This document shows positions 1-8,714 of a stretch of 64,000 nucleotides of DNA, in pieces (the stretch's first letter is position 1; each line of letters opens with the position of its first letter). This stretch comes from Naasia sp. GTDB lineage: Bacteria; Actinomycetota; Actinomycetes; Actinomycetales; Microbacteriaceae. Below the pieces are notes generated by a model, which was not told the origin of the DNA, did no database searches, and saw only the letters and a program-made list of their open reading frames with translations. A program made the translations under genes and the position numbers. The DNA lies in the NCBI RefSeq assembly GCF_025465545.1, contig NZ_JAODMK010000015.1, forward strand, positions 30,803-94,802, given 5' to 3'.

Positions 1-1
1 G

Positions 2-118
2 GCCGCTGCCCGCGAGGCCTACCAGCGGGGCGAGCTCAGCCTCGACCGCAACGAGCTCCGCGGGCTGCTGCAGCGCCTCGGAGTGGAGCGCGTCTCCGCG
101 GCGGATCGTGACCGCTGA
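2..118 (+). CDS. 3' end of an upstream gene, possibly an RraA-type aldolase
   Basis: Only the last 38 codons are inside the window, ending in TGA. The tail is charged and helical, with the phrase GELSLDRNELRGLLQRLGVE. It resembles the C-terminal helix of RraA-fold 4-hydroxy-4-methyl-2-oxoglutarate / 4-carboxy-4-hydroxy-2-oxoadipate aldolases, which act one step after the tautomerase family encoded next. The stop lies inside the start of the next gene (11-nt overlap), so the two are translationally coupled. The family call rests on a short tail and context and is tentative; the full gene lies outside the window. Confidence 0.4.
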   Translation, partial: AAAREAYQRGELSLDRNELRGLLQRLGVERVSAADRDR

Positions 119-1181
119 AGAGGACGGCATCCGCTGCATGCTCATGCGCGGCGGCACCTCCAAGGGCGCCTACTTCCTCGCGGAGGATCTGCCCGAGGAC
201 GGCGCGGACCGCGATCGGCTGCTCCTGCGGATCCTGGGCAGCCCCGACCCGCGTCAGATCGACGGCATCGGCGGCGCGCACCCGCTCACCAGCAAGGTCG
301 CCGTGGTGAGCGCGTCGACGGGCGGCGGGACCGACGTGGACTACCTCTTCCTCCAGGTGATGGTGGACGAGCCGGTGGTCACCGATCAGCAGAACTGCGG
401 AAACATCCTCGCCGGGATCGGCCCGTTCGCGCTCGAGCGCGGCCTGGTCACGGCGCAGGGCGACACGACGACGGTGCGCATCCGGATGGTCAACACCGAC
501 AGCACCGTCGTCGCGTCCTTTCCGACCCCCGGCGGGGTGCCCAGGTACTCGGGCGCCCTCGCGATCGACGGCGTCCCGGGCACCGGGGCGCCGATCGAGC
601 TGGCGTTCTCGGACACGGCAGGCGGCACCACCGGGGCGCTCCTGCCCACGGGCAGTCCCCTCGACCTCGTGGCGGGCGTGCGCGTCACCTGCGTCGACAA
701 CGGGATGCCCTCTGTGCTGATCGCGGCGGCGGATCTCGGCGTGACCGGAACGGAGGAACCGGCCGACCTCGAGTCCGATGAGGTCCTCCAGGCCCGCCTC
801 CGTGCCATCCGGGCGGCGGCAGCCGAGCTCATGGGCATGGGTGACGTGGCCGAGACGACGGTGCCGAAGATGGTCCTGCTGTCCGCTCCGCTCGCCGGCG
901 GCACCATCTGCACCCGCAGCTTCCTGCCGGTGCGCGTGCACACCTCCATCGGCGTGCTCGGCGCCCAGACGGTGGCGGCCGGCATCGCGATCGACGGTGC
1001 GGTCGGGCACGACCTCGCCGCCCTGCCCGCCGACGGGCAGCCCTTCCGCATCGAGCACCCCACCGGGCACATGGACATCCGCATCGACTTCGTCCCGGGC
1101 AGCACGGACATCGCGTCGTCGGTCGTGTTCCGCACGGCCCGGAAGCTGTTCGACGGCGTGGTGTTCCCCCGCTCCGCCTGA
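108..1181 (+). CDS. PrpF-family protein, 4-oxalomesaconate tautomerase-like
   Basis: A 357-residue protein of the PrpF/GalD/LigU isomerase family, which shifts double bonds in unsaturated di- and tricarboxylic acids such as 4-oxalomesaconate or methylaconitate. The N-terminal signature RGGTSKGAYF (residues about 14-23) and the block IDGIGGAHPLTSKVAVV (about 52-68) are typical, and the length fits the family. It starts at GTG 108, overlapping the preceding stop. A dioxygenase follows 42 bp downstream on the same strand, so the set looks like part of an aromatic ring-cleavage (gallate or protocatechuate type) pathway. The exact substrate cannot be read from sequence. Confidence 0.85.
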   Translation: MTAEEDGIRCMLMRGGTSKGAYFLAEDLPEDGADRDRLLLRILGSPDPRQIDGIGGAHPLTSKVAVVSASTGGGTDVDYLFLQVMVDEPVVTDQQNCGNILAGIGPFALERGLVTAQGDTTTVRIRMVNTDSTVVASFPTPGGVPRYSGALAIDGVPGTGAPIELAFSDTAGGTTGALLPTGSPLDLVAGVRVTCVDNGMPSVLIAAADLGVTGTEEPADLESDEVLQARLRAIRAAAAELMGMGDVAETTVPKMVLLSAPLAGGTICTRSFLPVRVHTSIGVLGAQTVAAGIAIDGAVGHDLAALPADGQPFRIEHPTGHMDIRIDFVPGSTDIASSVVFRTARKLFDGVVFPRSA

Positions 1182-1223
1182 GTTCCCCTCCCCACCAACT
1201 CTCCCCCAACGCGAAGGAGCGCC

Positions 1224-2180
1224 ATGAGAGGCCCCGGATTCCTCGACATCGCCCACCTCGGGCACGTCGAGCTGCTCACCTCCGACCTCGAGCGGAGCCG
1301 CTGGTTCTTCACCGAGCTGCTCGCCTTCCGCGAGGTCGCGGCCGAGGGCGACTCGGTCTTCCTGCACGCGTGGGACGACTATGAGCGGTACACGATCAAG
1401 CTCAGCGCAGCCCCCAAGTCGGGCGTCGGGCGGCTCGCGCTGCGTGCCGCGAGCCCCGAGGCGCTCGAGCGCCGGGTCGCCGCGATCGAGGCGGCGGGGC
1501 GGGGCATCGGCTGGAAGGACGGCGAGCAGGGCGTGGGGCGCAGCTTCGCGTTCACGGACCCGGACGGCCACCCGATGGAGATCTACTACGAGACCGAATG
1601 GTTCCAGGCGCCCGCCGGCGAGGAGCCCGCGCTGAAGAACCAGGCGGACCGCTTCCCGGGGCGGGGGGTGAACGCCCGTCGGCTCGACCACGTCAACTAC
1701 CTGGGCAAGGACGTCGAGGAGAACGGCCGGTTCGTCAACGAGGTGCTCGGCGGTGAGGCGACCGAGCAGATCCAGCTGGACACCGGCGTCATCTCGGCCC
1801 AGTGGTTCCACTTCACGAACAAGTCGTACGACCTCGTGTACTCGGGCGACTGGACGGGCAGCAGCGGGCGTCTGCACCACATCGCGTTCGCCACGGACAC
1901 CCGCGAGGACATCCTCAAGGCGGCCGACATCTTCCTGGAGAACGGCATCCACATCGAGTCGGGGCCGCACAAGCACGCGATCCAGCAGACGTTCTTCCTC
2001 TACGTCTACGAGCCGGGCGGGAACCGCATCGAGTTCGCCAACGCGGGGGCCCGCGTGCTGCTCGCGCCGGACTGGAAGACGATCACCTGGACGGAAGCCG
2101 ATCGCGCCAAGGGCCAGGCCTGGGGCATGAAGACGATCTCCACCTTCCACACCCACGGGACACCGCCCGTCGACGAGTGA
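1224..2180 (+). CDS. VOC-superfamily type I extradiol (catechol 2,3-) dioxygenase
   Basis: A 318-residue, two-domain vicinal-oxygen-chelate protein of the catechol 2,3-dioxygenase type, which opens catecholic rings meta to the hydroxyls using Fe(II). The N-terminal domain begins with HLGHVELLT. The C-terminal domain carries the expected ligands: His in RLDHVNYLG (about residue 156), His in LHHIAFAT (about 217) and Glu in GGNRIEFANAG (about 270). ATG 1224 is preceded by AAGGAG. It sits behind the PrpF-like gene, which supports a ring-cleavage role. Dioxygenase activity is inferred from family and ligands; the ring substrate is unknown. Confidence 0.85.
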   Translation: MRGPGFLDIAHLGHVELLTSDLERSRWFFTELLAFREVAAEGDSVFLHAWDDYERYTIKLSAAPKSGVGRLALRAASPEALERRVAAIEAAGRGIGWKDGEQGVGRSFAFTDPDGHPMEIYYETEWFQAPAGEEPALKNQADRFPGRGVNARRLDHVNYLGKDVEENGRFVNEVLGGEATEQIQLDTGVISAQWFHFTNKSYDLVYSGDWTGSSGRLHHIAFATDTREDILKAADIFLENGIHIESGPHKHAIQQTFFLYVYEPGGNRIEFANAGARVLLAPDWKTITWTEADRAKGQAWGMKTISTFHTHGTPPVDE

Positions 2181-2189
2181 GGTCGCGGG

Positions 2190-2849
2190 TCAGCCGAGCA
2201 GGCGCAGCGCCTCGATCACGCTGAGCAGGTGGGTCCTGGTCGCCGCTTCGGCGGCGGCCGGGTCCCGGTCGATCACCGCGTCGAGGATGGCCGCGTGCTC
2301 GCCGGCCGAGACGGCCGCGCGTCCGGGCTGGAATGCCAGCCGGAACTGGTGACGCACGCTCTGCGCGTGCAGGCGCTCGAGGATGCCGACGGCGGTCGCG
2401 TGCCGGCTGAGGTCGCGGATCCGCTCGTCGAGCAGCTGGTTCAGGCGGGAGTAGCCGAGCAGGTCGCCCGAGGCGACGGCCTCGAGGAGGTCGTGCCGGA
2501 GCCGCCGGAACTCGGCGACCTCGGCGTCGGTCACATGCTCAGCGGCCTTCGCCGCGCAGAGGCACTCGAGACCGATGCGCACCTCCAGGATCTCGATCGC
2601 CTCGTCGAGCGAGATCGCCCGTACGCGGGACCCCCGGTTGGGCAGCCGGTCGATCAGGCCGTCATTCGCCAGCTCGAACAGGGCTGTGCGAACGGCGGCG
2701 CGGCTGGCACCGAATCCCGCGCTGAGGTCGGCCTCGATGAGTCGCTGGTTGGGGGCGAAGTCGCCGTCCACGATCGCCTGGCGGATCGCCGCGGTCAGAT
2801 CGGCGACGGTCGGCCCCTTGAGCGCCTGCCCGTCCAGCACATCGGTCAT
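2190..2849 (-). CDS. GntR-family regulator with FCD effector domain
   Basis: A 219-residue regulator. An N-terminal winged helix (about 15-80, including GFGASRAAVRTALFELANDGL) is followed by a helical FCD ligand-binding domain (about 85-210). I chose ATG 2849 because AGGAGG lies six bases upstream; a longer reading to 2897 has no ribosome binding site. It faces away from the dehydrogenase gene at 2949, and an inverted repeat with a TGTAGACA core lies between them. It is convergent with the dioxygenase gene, nine bases away. It probably controls the aromatic/keto-acid locus around it in response to a carboxylic acid; the effector is not known. Confidence 0.9.
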   Translation of the reverse strand: MTDVLDGQALKGPTVADLTAAIRQAIVDGDFAPNQRLIEADLSAGFGASRAAVRTALFELANDGLIDRLPNRGSRVRAISLDEAIEILEVRIGLECLCAAKAAEHVTDAEVAEFRRLRHDLLEAVASGDLLGYSRLNQLLDERIRDLSRHATAVGILERLHAQSVRHQFRLAFQPGRAAVSAGEHAAILDAVIDRDPAAAEAATRTHLLSVIEALRLLG

Positions 2850-2907
2850 GAGTCCTCCTGATCCGTACAGTATCGGCCCTCCAACGACGGGAGTCACCCA
2901 GGGGTTC

Positions 2908-2929
2908 GCCGATTCTGTCTACAATCGGC
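2908..2929. promoter_or_regulatory. GntR/FCD-type operator with overlapping -10 of the + strand gene
   Basis: Seven-base arms GCCGATT and AATCGGC are separated by eight bases, and the centre reads TGTAGACA on the minus strand, a shape common for FCD regulators. TACAAT at 2920-2925 is a good -10 for the gene at 2949, so a bound repressor would block it. A second half-like ATCGGCC lies near 2873, close to the regulator's own start. No good -35 was seen. Binding by the adjacent GntR protein is inference. Confidence 0.5.
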
Positions 2930-2948
2930 CCGGAACAGAGGAGCACAG

Positions 2949-3719
2949 GTGCACGTCGCGGTGCTGGGGCTGGGCGAAGCCGGCTCCGTCTATGCCCGGG
3001 GCCTGGCTGCGCGCGGCGTCACGGTGCGGGCATTCGACCCGGCTGTCGCCGTCGCGCCGGCGGGAGTCGCGCTCGCCGACGACGCGGCGAGCGCGGTCCG
3101 GGACTCGGACGTCGTCGCGAGCCTGGTCGGCGCATCGGCGGCGCAGGAGGTCGCCCGGTCCGTCTTCGGAAGCATGCCCACGACCGCCGTCTTCGCCGAC
3201 ATGAACACCGGCGCCCCCGCCGAGAAGCAGCGGATGGCCGCGGGCGCGGCGACCGCAGGGATCCTGTTCGCGGACGTCGCGATCATGGCGCCGGTCCCCC
3301 GGTCGGCCGAGCTCACGCCGCTGCTCGCCAGCGGGCCGGGAGCCGCCCGGCTCACCGCACTCTGGGGCGGCCTGGGCATTCCGATCACCGACGCCGGTCC
3401 CGATGCGGGCGATGCCGCCGGCCTCAAGCTGCTGCGCAGCGTGTTCATGAAGGGCCTCGCGGCACTGCTCTTCGAGAGCGTGACCGCGGCGGAGCAGCTG
3501 CGAGCGGGCGGGTGGATCCGCCAGGAGCTCGCCGGCGAGCTGGGGCCGCACGGCGCGGAGCTGATCGATCGGCTGATCTCCGGGACGCGTCAGCACGCGC
3601 AGCGCCGCGAGCACGAGATGCGGGATGTTCAGGCGTTCCTCGCGTCGCTCGACTCCCCTGCCTGGATGACCGCCTCCACGGTGCGCTGGCTGCAGGCCAT
3701 CGCCGCGGGCGAGGTCTGA
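2949..3719 (+). CDS. NAD(P)-dependent 6-phosphogluconate/beta-hydroxyacid-type dehydrogenase with DUF1932
   Basis: A 256-residue oxidoreductase. The N-terminus has a Rossmann nucleotide-binding loop (MHVAVLGLGEAGSVYARGLA), and the 6PGDH-type NAD domain runs to about residue 155. The C-terminal part (GDAAGLKLLRSVFMKGLAAL onward) matches the all-helical DUF1932 domain. Such proteins oxidise or reduce small hydroxy- or keto-acids. It starts at GTG 2949 with GAGGAG just upstream. It is divergent from the GntR gene and precedes the importer genes, so it may act on a ring-cleavage product. The substrate is not known. Confidence 0.8.
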   Translation: MHVAVLGLGEAGSVYARGLAARGVTVRAFDPAVAVAPAGVALADDAASAVRDSDVVASLVGASAAQEVARSVFGSMPTTAVFADMNTGAPAEKQRMAAGAATAGILFADVAIMAPVPRSAELTPLLASGPGAARLTALWGGLGIPITDAGPDAGDAAGLKLLRSVFMKGLAALLFESVTAAEQLRAGGWIRQELAGELGPHGAELIDRLISGTRQHAQRREHEMRDVQAFLASLDSPAWMTASTVRWLQAIAAGEV

Positions 3720-3749
3720 CGGCCCGTCGTCGAATCGCTACCGGATTGT

Positions 3750-3791
3750 CAACAGAATGTGTTGCGATCCGGCGTCGCGCGCACGTACTCT
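3750..3791 (+). promoter_or_regulatory. Possible promoter and operator of the Liv-type importer operon
   Basis: The 219-bp gap before the importer genes has an inverted repeat, CAACA-n5-TGTTG, at 3750-3764. Overlapping it is a weak promoter-like pair, TTGCGA (3762-3767) and TACTCT (3786-3791), 18 bp apart. The overlap would suit repression. No further gene was seen in 3720-3938. This is pattern reading only. Confidence 0.3.
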
Positions 3792-3938
3792 GGCGACCAC
3801 AGAGCGAGGTGGCGCACCGTGTGCACCCGAGGCCGACCAGCGACGAGGCGGGTATGGACGTAGACGTCAGCGAGTCCTCGGCGATCCGGTTCTCCGGGTC
3901 CCCTCGCCCGTGCGACGCCGCCGGCGAAGGGGCCGGCA

Positions 3939-4724
3939 GTGGCGGCTGAGCTCACGCTTCGGGACGTCACCCTCCGATTCGGCGGGATCTCGGTCCTCGA
4001 CCGGGTCAGCTTCTCGGTGGCGGCCGGCCACATCTTCGGGCTCGTCGGACCGAACGGTGCGGGCAAGACCTCGCTCTTCAACTGCATCAGCGGTCACTAC
4101 CGCCCCAGCGCGGGCTCCATCCTCGTGGACGAGGTCGAGACCGTGAACGCCCCGGCCTGGCGGATGGCGAAGCTCGGACTAGCCAGGACCTTCCAGCACC
4201 CCGCCCTCCGGCTGGATGCGACCGTGCTCGAGAACGTCCTGCTCGGCGCGCACTCCTGGCTGCCCGGCGGACCGCTGTCCTGGTCGCTCCGGCTCCCCCC
4301 GACCGGAAAGGTCGAGCGGAGCGCCCGCGCGGAAGCCGTCGGCCTGCTCGAGCGGACGGGCCTCGCGTGGGCTGCGGATGTCCCCGCGGACGAGCTGTCG
4401 CACGGCCTGCACAAGGGCATCGAGCTCTGCCGGGCGCTCCTCTCCCACCCGCGCCTCCTGCTCCTCGACGAGCCGGCCGCCGGCCTCTCGCACGGCGAGG
4501 TCGAGCGCTTCATCGAGACGATCCGCGGGGTGCGCGAGGACTTCGACCTCACGGTCGTGATCGTGGAGCACCACATGGGGCTCATCTCGGCCCTGACCGA
4601 TCGGGTCGTCGTGCTCGACCACGGGGCGAAGCTGATGGAGGGCACGGCGGCCGAGGCCCAGGCCGACCCGCGCGTCATCGAGGCCTACCTCGGCAAGGAG
4701 GTGACGGACGATGAGCCTGCTTGA
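3939..4724 (+). CDS. livG: LivG-type ABC importer ATP-binding protein
   Basis: A 261-residue ATPase of the branched-chain-amino-acid / aromatic-acid importer class. Walker A is GPNGAGKTS (about residue 37), followed by the LivG-typical region ARTFQHPAL. The signature region is modified to ELSHGLHKGIELCRAL, where LSxGxxxxxE replaces the usual LSGGQ. Walker B is LLLLDEPAAGLS, and an EHHMGLI switch follows. It starts at GTG 3939, first of five tightly packed genes; its end overlaps livF by 14 bp. With its neighbours it would energise uptake of an organic acid or amino acid for the adjacent catabolic genes. Confidence 0.9.
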   Translation: MAAELTLRDVTLRFGGISVLDRVSFSVAAGHIFGLVGPNGAGKTSLFNCISGHYRPSAGSILVDEVETVNAPAWRMAKLGLARTFQHPALRLDATVLENVLLGAHSWLPGGPLSWSLRLPPTGKVERSARAEAVGLLERTGLAWAADVPADELSHGLHKGIELCRALLSHPRLLLLDEPAAGLSHGEVERFIETIRGVREDFDLTVVIVEHHMGLISALTDRVVVLDHGAKLMEGTAAEAQADPRVIEAYLGKEVTDDEPA

Positions 4725-5421
4725 GCTCGAGAACGTCACCGCCTCCTACGGGCACGCCCAGGCGCTGCACGGCGTCTCGCTGTCGCTGCCCGAGAACGGC
4801 GCCATCGGCATCCTCGGCGCGAACGGCGCAGGCAAGACCACCACTCTTCGCGCGATCAGCGGGATGTTGAAGACCACCGGGCGCATCCTCTTCGAGGGCA
4901 AGGACATCGCGGGGCTGGGACCCGACCGCGTCGCCCGGCTCGGCATCGCCCACGTGCCGGAGGGCCGCGGGACGCTCCCGCAGCTGAGCGTCCGCGACAA
5001 CCTGCTGGTCGGCGCCTACCAGCGCAAGGACCGCAAGCAGATCGCCGCCGACATCGACTACTGCCTCGACCTGTTCCCCAACCTCCGCGAGCGCATCAAG
5101 TCGAACGCCGCGGCCCTCTCGGGCGGCGAGCAGCAGATGCTGGCGGTCGCCCGCGCCGTCATGGCCAGGCCCCGCGTGATGCTCCTGGACGAGGCCTCCC
5201 TCGGCCTGGCCCCGAGCACCGCACGCCGGGTCTACGAGGCCGTCGTCCGGCTCCGCCGCGAGGCGCAGCTGTCGATGGTCGTCGTCGAGCAGAACGCCGT
5301 CCTCGCCTTCTCCGTGGTCGACCACGCGACCGTGCTGGAGACCGGGAAGGTCGCCCTCGCGGGCGACAAGGCCGAACTGATGGGCATGGACGCAGTGCGA
5401 CGCGCGTACCTGGGGGGCTAG
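4711..5421 (+). CDS. livF: LivF-type ABC importer ATP-binding protein
   Basis: A 236-residue ATPase, second of the pair in a Liv-type importer. Walker A is GANGAGKTTT (about 36), the LivF-typical HVPEGRGTLPQLSV follows, the signature is LSGGEQQMLAVARA and Walker B is VMLLDEASLGLAPS, ending with the VVEQN switch. Its ATG 4711 lies inside the end of livG, and its stop is directly followed by the livH start. Family is certain; transported substrate is unknown, and aromatic acids are as plausible as amino acids given the upstream genes. Confidence 0.92.
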   Translation: MSLLELENVTASYGHAQALHGVSLSLPENGAIGILGANGAGKTTTLRAISGMLKTTGRILFEGKDIAGLGPDRVARLGIAHVPEGRGTLPQLSVRDNLLVGAYQRKDRKQIAADIDYCLDLFPNLRERIKSNAAALSGGEQQMLAVARAVMARPRVMLLDEASLGLAPSTARRVYEAVVRLRREAQLSMVVVEQNAVLAFSVVDHATVLETGKVALAGDKAELMGMDAVRRAYLGG

Positions 5422-6303
5422 ATGCAGTACTTCATCCAGGTCGTCGTCGACGGTGTCGCCACCGGCGCCATCTACGGCGCACTGGCACTCGCGATCGTCC
5501 TGGTCAACCGGGCGACGGGCCTCATCAACTTCGCTCAGGGGGCGATGGCCGTGATGGCGACGTTCGTCGCCTTCGCGCTCACCCGGGCCGGGGTGCCCCT
5601 GATCGCGGCCGCCCTTGCGGCGTTCGCGTTCGCGTTCGTCCTCGGGGCCCTCCTCGAGCGGGTCGTGGTCCGGCGCTTCGAGGGCGGCGACCCCGACATC
5701 GCGGTCGTCGCGACCATCGGACTGCTCGTCCTCCTGACCGGCATCTCCGCCGCGTTCTTCGGCTACGAGCCGCACCCGTTCCCCTCGTTCTTCCCGCTCG
5801 GGACCGTCAATCTCTTCGGCGTCTTCCTCAGCTTCCGCTCGCTGGGCACCATCGTGATCCTGGTGGTGGCGATGGTGGCGCTGCAGGTGCTGTTCCGCTC
5901 GACCAAGCTGGGGCTGGCCATGCGCGCAGTGGCGGACAACCCGCGCTCTTCCGCCCTGTCCGGCCTGCCGGTGAGCCGGCTGCTGATGATCGGCTGGGGC
6001 CTCGCCGCCGGACTCGGAGCGCTCGCGGGCATCCTCGTCGCTCCGCAGCTCTTCATCAGCCCGGGGATGCTCGACTTCGCCCTCGTCTACGCGCTCGCGG
6101 CGGCCATCCTCGGCGGGCTGGACTCCCCCGTCGGCGCCGTGGTGGCTGCGGCGTTCATCGGGGTCGTCGAGAACCTCGCCGGGGCCTACATCGACGTCAT
6201 CGGTGACGACCTCAAGATCGCGGTGCCCTTCGCGGTGATGATCGTGATCCTCATCGTCCGGCCGCAGGGGCTCTTCGGACGAAAGGTCGTGGTGCGCGTC
6301 TGA
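5422..6303 (+). CDS. livH: LivH-type ABC importer permease
   Basis: A 293-residue inner-membrane permease with about eight hydrophobic segments. It opens with the family start QVVVDGVATGAIYGALALA and has the typical NRATGLINFAQGAMAVMATF block. The LRAVADNPRSSALSGLPVSR-like coupling loop (here starting MRAVADNP, about residue 170) contacts the ATPases. ATG 5422 directly follows the livF stop, and the TGA overlaps the livM ATG. It forms the pore together with LivM. Confidence 0.92.
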   Translation: MQYFIQVVVDGVATGAIYGALALAIVLVNRATGLINFAQGAMAVMATFVAFALTRAGVPLIAAALAAFAFAFVLGALLERVVVRRFEGGDPDIAVVATIGLLVLLTGISAAFFGYEPHPFPSFFPLGTVNLFGVFLSFRSLGTIVILVVAMVALQVLFRSTKLGLAMRAVADNPRSSALSGLPVSRLLMIGWGLAAGLGALAGILVAPQLFISPGMLDFALVYALAAAILGGLDSPVGAVVAAAFIGVVENLAGAYIDVIGDDLKIAVPFAVMIVILIVRPQGLFGRKVVVRV

Positions 6304-7373
6304 TGGAGAAGCTCCTCGCCCGCCGCTCGGTACGCCTGGTCGCACTCGCCGTCTTCGCGGTGGTGCTGGTGGTGGCGCCCCTCGTGTCCAGTCCGTTCAT
6401 CAACTACCAGCTCGCGCTGATCGCGGTGTTCGCCGTCGCGCTGCTCGGCGTCAACATCGTGATGGGCTACACCGGCCAGGTCTCGCTCGGACAGAGCGCA
6501 TTCCTGGGACTCGGCGCGTACATCGCCGCGTACGGCGTGAAGAACGGCTGGCCGCTGCTGCTGGTGCTGGTGCTCTGCGCCGTTCTGCCCGCAGCGGTGG
6601 GGATGCTGGTGGCCCTCGCGGCCGCCCGGCTCCGCGGTCTCGCGCTCGCGATGATCACGATCGCCCTGCCCATCATCGGCATCCCCCTGGCAAGGCGGTT
6701 CTCGGACTTCACCGGCGGCTCGGGAGGCGCGACGGTGAGCTTCATGAAGGCGCCGGACTGGAGCGGCCTCGCCAACGACCAGTGGCGCTACTACGTGGTC
6801 CTCGTGATCGCGGTGGTCGCGTTCCTGCTCGCCCGCAACCTGGTCCGCGGACGAGTGGGTCGTGCCTTCGCGATCGTGAAGGAGAACGAGGCGGTGGCCC
6901 TCGCGATGGGCGTCTCGCCGTACCGCTACAAGGTGCTCGCCTTCACGATCGCCTCGCTCCTCGGCGGCGTCGCCGGATTCTCCTACCTCGTGGTGGTGCA
7001 GTTCACCTCGCCGGAGACCCTGAGCTTCTTCACCTCCATCAACCTGGTGGCCGCCATGGTGATCGGAGGATCGGCCAGCATCGCCGGCACGATCCTCGGC
7101 GCCATCTACTTCGTCGTGGTCCCGGTGCTCGCCGGCGCGGTCAACTCGGCCCGCACCGCGCTCATCTCCGGCGCGATCCTGCTCGCGGTGCTGTTCCTGC
7201 TGCCCCGCGGCCTCGCCTCCCTCCCGCGCCGCGTCCGTCAGCTCAGCGCAAGGAAGAGCCACGGGCGCACGGGGGCGACGGCCCCCCACAACTCCCCGGA
7301 CGGCGCCAGCAGCGCTGCGCCTCCGGAGATCCCGGAAATCCCCGCAGCAAACGAAGAGAGGCAAGCTCGATGA
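6303..7373 (+). CDS. livM: LivM-type ABC importer permease
   Basis: A 356-residue permease partner of LivH, with around nine to ten membrane segments and the family blocks NIVMGYTGQVSLGQSAFLGL (about 55-75) and IVKENEAVALAMGVSPYRYK (coupling loop, about 197-216). The C-terminal 50 residues are polar and low complexity, and probably cytoplasmic. It overlaps livH at its start and the binding-protein gene by four bases (ATGA) at its end, so the whole importer is one operon. Confidence 0.92.
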   Translation: MEKLLARRSVRLVALAVFAVVLVVAPLVSSPFINYQLALIAVFAVALLGVNIVMGYTGQVSLGQSAFLGLGAYIAAYGVKNGWPLLLVLVLCAVLPAAVGMLVALAAARLRGLALAMITIALPIIGIPLARRFSDFTGGSGGATVSFMKAPDWSGLANDQWRYYVVLVIAVVAFLLARNLVRGRVGRAFAIVKENEAVALAMGVSPYRYKVLAFTIASLLGGVAGFSYLVVVQFTSPETLSFFTSINLVAAMVIGGSASIAGTILGAIYFVVVPVLAGAVNSARTALISGAILLAVLFLLPRGLASLPRRVRQLSARKSHGRTGATAPHNSPDGASSAAPPEIPEIPAANEERQAR

Positions 7374-8641
7374 GAAACTTCCACAAGACGACCCGGGTCA
7401 CCGGCGCCGTCGCCGTCCTGGGCATCTCCGCCCTGCTCGTCACGGGGTGCACCCGTGCAGACACCAGCGGCACAGGCACCGGCGCGAGCGCAGGCGCAGC
7501 AGAGGCGAGCCCCGGCATCACGGACGACTCGCTCAGCCTCGGCATCAGCAGCCCGCTGAGCGGACCGACTGCCGGCCCCGGGTCCTGCTCGGTCGCGGGC
7601 CTGTACACCTATCTCGAGGCGAAGAACGCCGCAGGCGGCTTCGAGTTCGGCGACGGCAAGACCCGCACCGTCAAGCTCACCTACCTCGACGACGTCTACG
7701 ACCCCGCGAAGGCCGTCTCCAACTTCCGCCAGCTCGAGGGTGACGGAATCTTCGCCTACGTGGGAGCCCTCGGCACGCCGACCAACGCCGCCGTGATGCC
7801 GGTGGCGAACGAGGAGAAGGTGCCGCAGGTGCTGCTCGTCACGGGCGCCACCACCTTCTCGAAGGATCAGAAGACCAACCCCTGGACCTTCGGCCTGCTG
7901 CCGACCTACTTCGACGAGGGCGCCGCGTTCGGCAAGCTCCTCGCCGATGCCGGCAAGGCGGTCACGGTCGCGACGCTCGCCCAGAACGACGACTACGGCA
8001 AGGACTACCTCGCCGGCTTCCAGTCCGCGATCGAGGGCAGCGATGTCAAGGTCGTCGGCTCGGCCACCTACGAGCCGTCCGACACCACGCTCGACAGCCA
8101 GGTGACCGAACTCGCTGCGACGAAGGCCGACACGCTCCTCAGCGCCGTCTCGGTGACCCCGCTGCAGGTGGGTGTGCTCACCCGCGCCCAGGACATCGGC
8201 TGGCTGCCGCGCATCTTCCTGCCGTCGAACACGTCGACACCCGCCACCGTCATCGAGCCCGGACAGGGCACGGCCTACCCGGCCCTGTACTCGACCTCGC
8301 TGACCAAGGTCCCGGTGTCCCCCGCGTTCGCCGACGACGAGGAGGTGAAGGCCTACAACGCGGCCTTCGAGAAGTACGGCTCGAAGATCACCACCACGTA
8401 CACCCCGCACTGCGCGTGGAGCTACGCGGAGGGCGCCATCCTCGAGCAGGCCTTCAAGGGCATGACCGACCCCACCCGGGACAGCTTCATGACGGCGCTG
8501 CACTCGATCACCGGGTTCCACGCCCCGCTGCTCCTCGACGGCATCACCGTCGACACGACGGCGACGGACAAGCCGGCCATCCAGGGCATCCAGCTCGTTC
8601 AGTACAACGGCAAGGGCTACGCTCCGGCCTCGAAGTACTGA
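7370..8641 (+). CDS. Liv-type periplasmic-binding lipoprotein (ABC importer)
   Basis: A 423-residue substrate-binding protein of the type I periplasmic-binding fold (Peripla_BP_6). The start ATG 7370 overlaps the livM stop and gives a clean lipoprotein signal: MRNFHKTT, a hydrophobic stretch, then lipobox LLVTGC, so Cys about 24 would be lipidated. The mature part begins with a Ser/Gly/Ala linker, then GISSPLSGPTAGPGSCSVAG. Placing the binding protein last is normal for this family, and a strong hairpin follows. It captures the ligand outside the membrane for LivHMGF. The ligand is not determinable from sequence. Confidence 0.92.
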   Translation: MRNFHKTTRVTGAVAVLGISALLVTGCTRADTSGTGTGASAGAAEASPGITDDSLSLGISSPLSGPTAGPGSCSVAGLYTYLEAKNAAGGFEFGDGKTRTVKLTYLDDVYDPAKAVSNFRQLEGDGIFAYVGALGTPTNAAVMPVANEEKVPQVLLVTGATTFSKDQKTNPWTFGLLPTYFDEGAAFGKLLADAGKAVTVATLAQNDDYGKDYLAGFQSAIEGSDVKVVGSATYEPSDTTLDSQVTELAATKADTLLSAVSVTPLQVGVLTRAQDIGWLPRIFLPSNTSTPATVIEPGQGTAYPALYSTSLTKVPVSPAFADDEEVKAYNAAFEKYGSKITTTYTPHCAWSYAEGAILEQAFKGMTDPTRDSFMTALHSITGFHAPLLLDGITVDTTATDKPAIQGIQLVQYNGKGYAPASKY

Positions 8642-8657
8642 TCGCGGAACGAGAGGG

Positions 8658-8687
8658 ACGCCCCGGAGCCTTCGGACTCCGGGGCGT
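8658..8687 (+). terminator. Rho-independent-type terminator of the Liv operon
   Basis: Perfect 11-bp stem ACGCCCCGGAG / CTCCGGGGCGT around an eight-base loop, 17 bp after the binding-protein stop, followed by TTCT. The T-run is short, as is common in GC-rich actinobacteria. Confidence 0.7.
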
Positions 8688-8714
8688 TCTGCGGCCGCAC
8701 CTGCCCTCCCACGT

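Noticed and set aside
36..2156. A 706-codon minus-strand reading frame over the tautomerase and dioxygenase genes
   Set aside because: It is rich in Arg, Gly, Val and Asp without any domain and lies opposite two well-recognised genes. Such long antisense frames are normal in GC-rich DNA.
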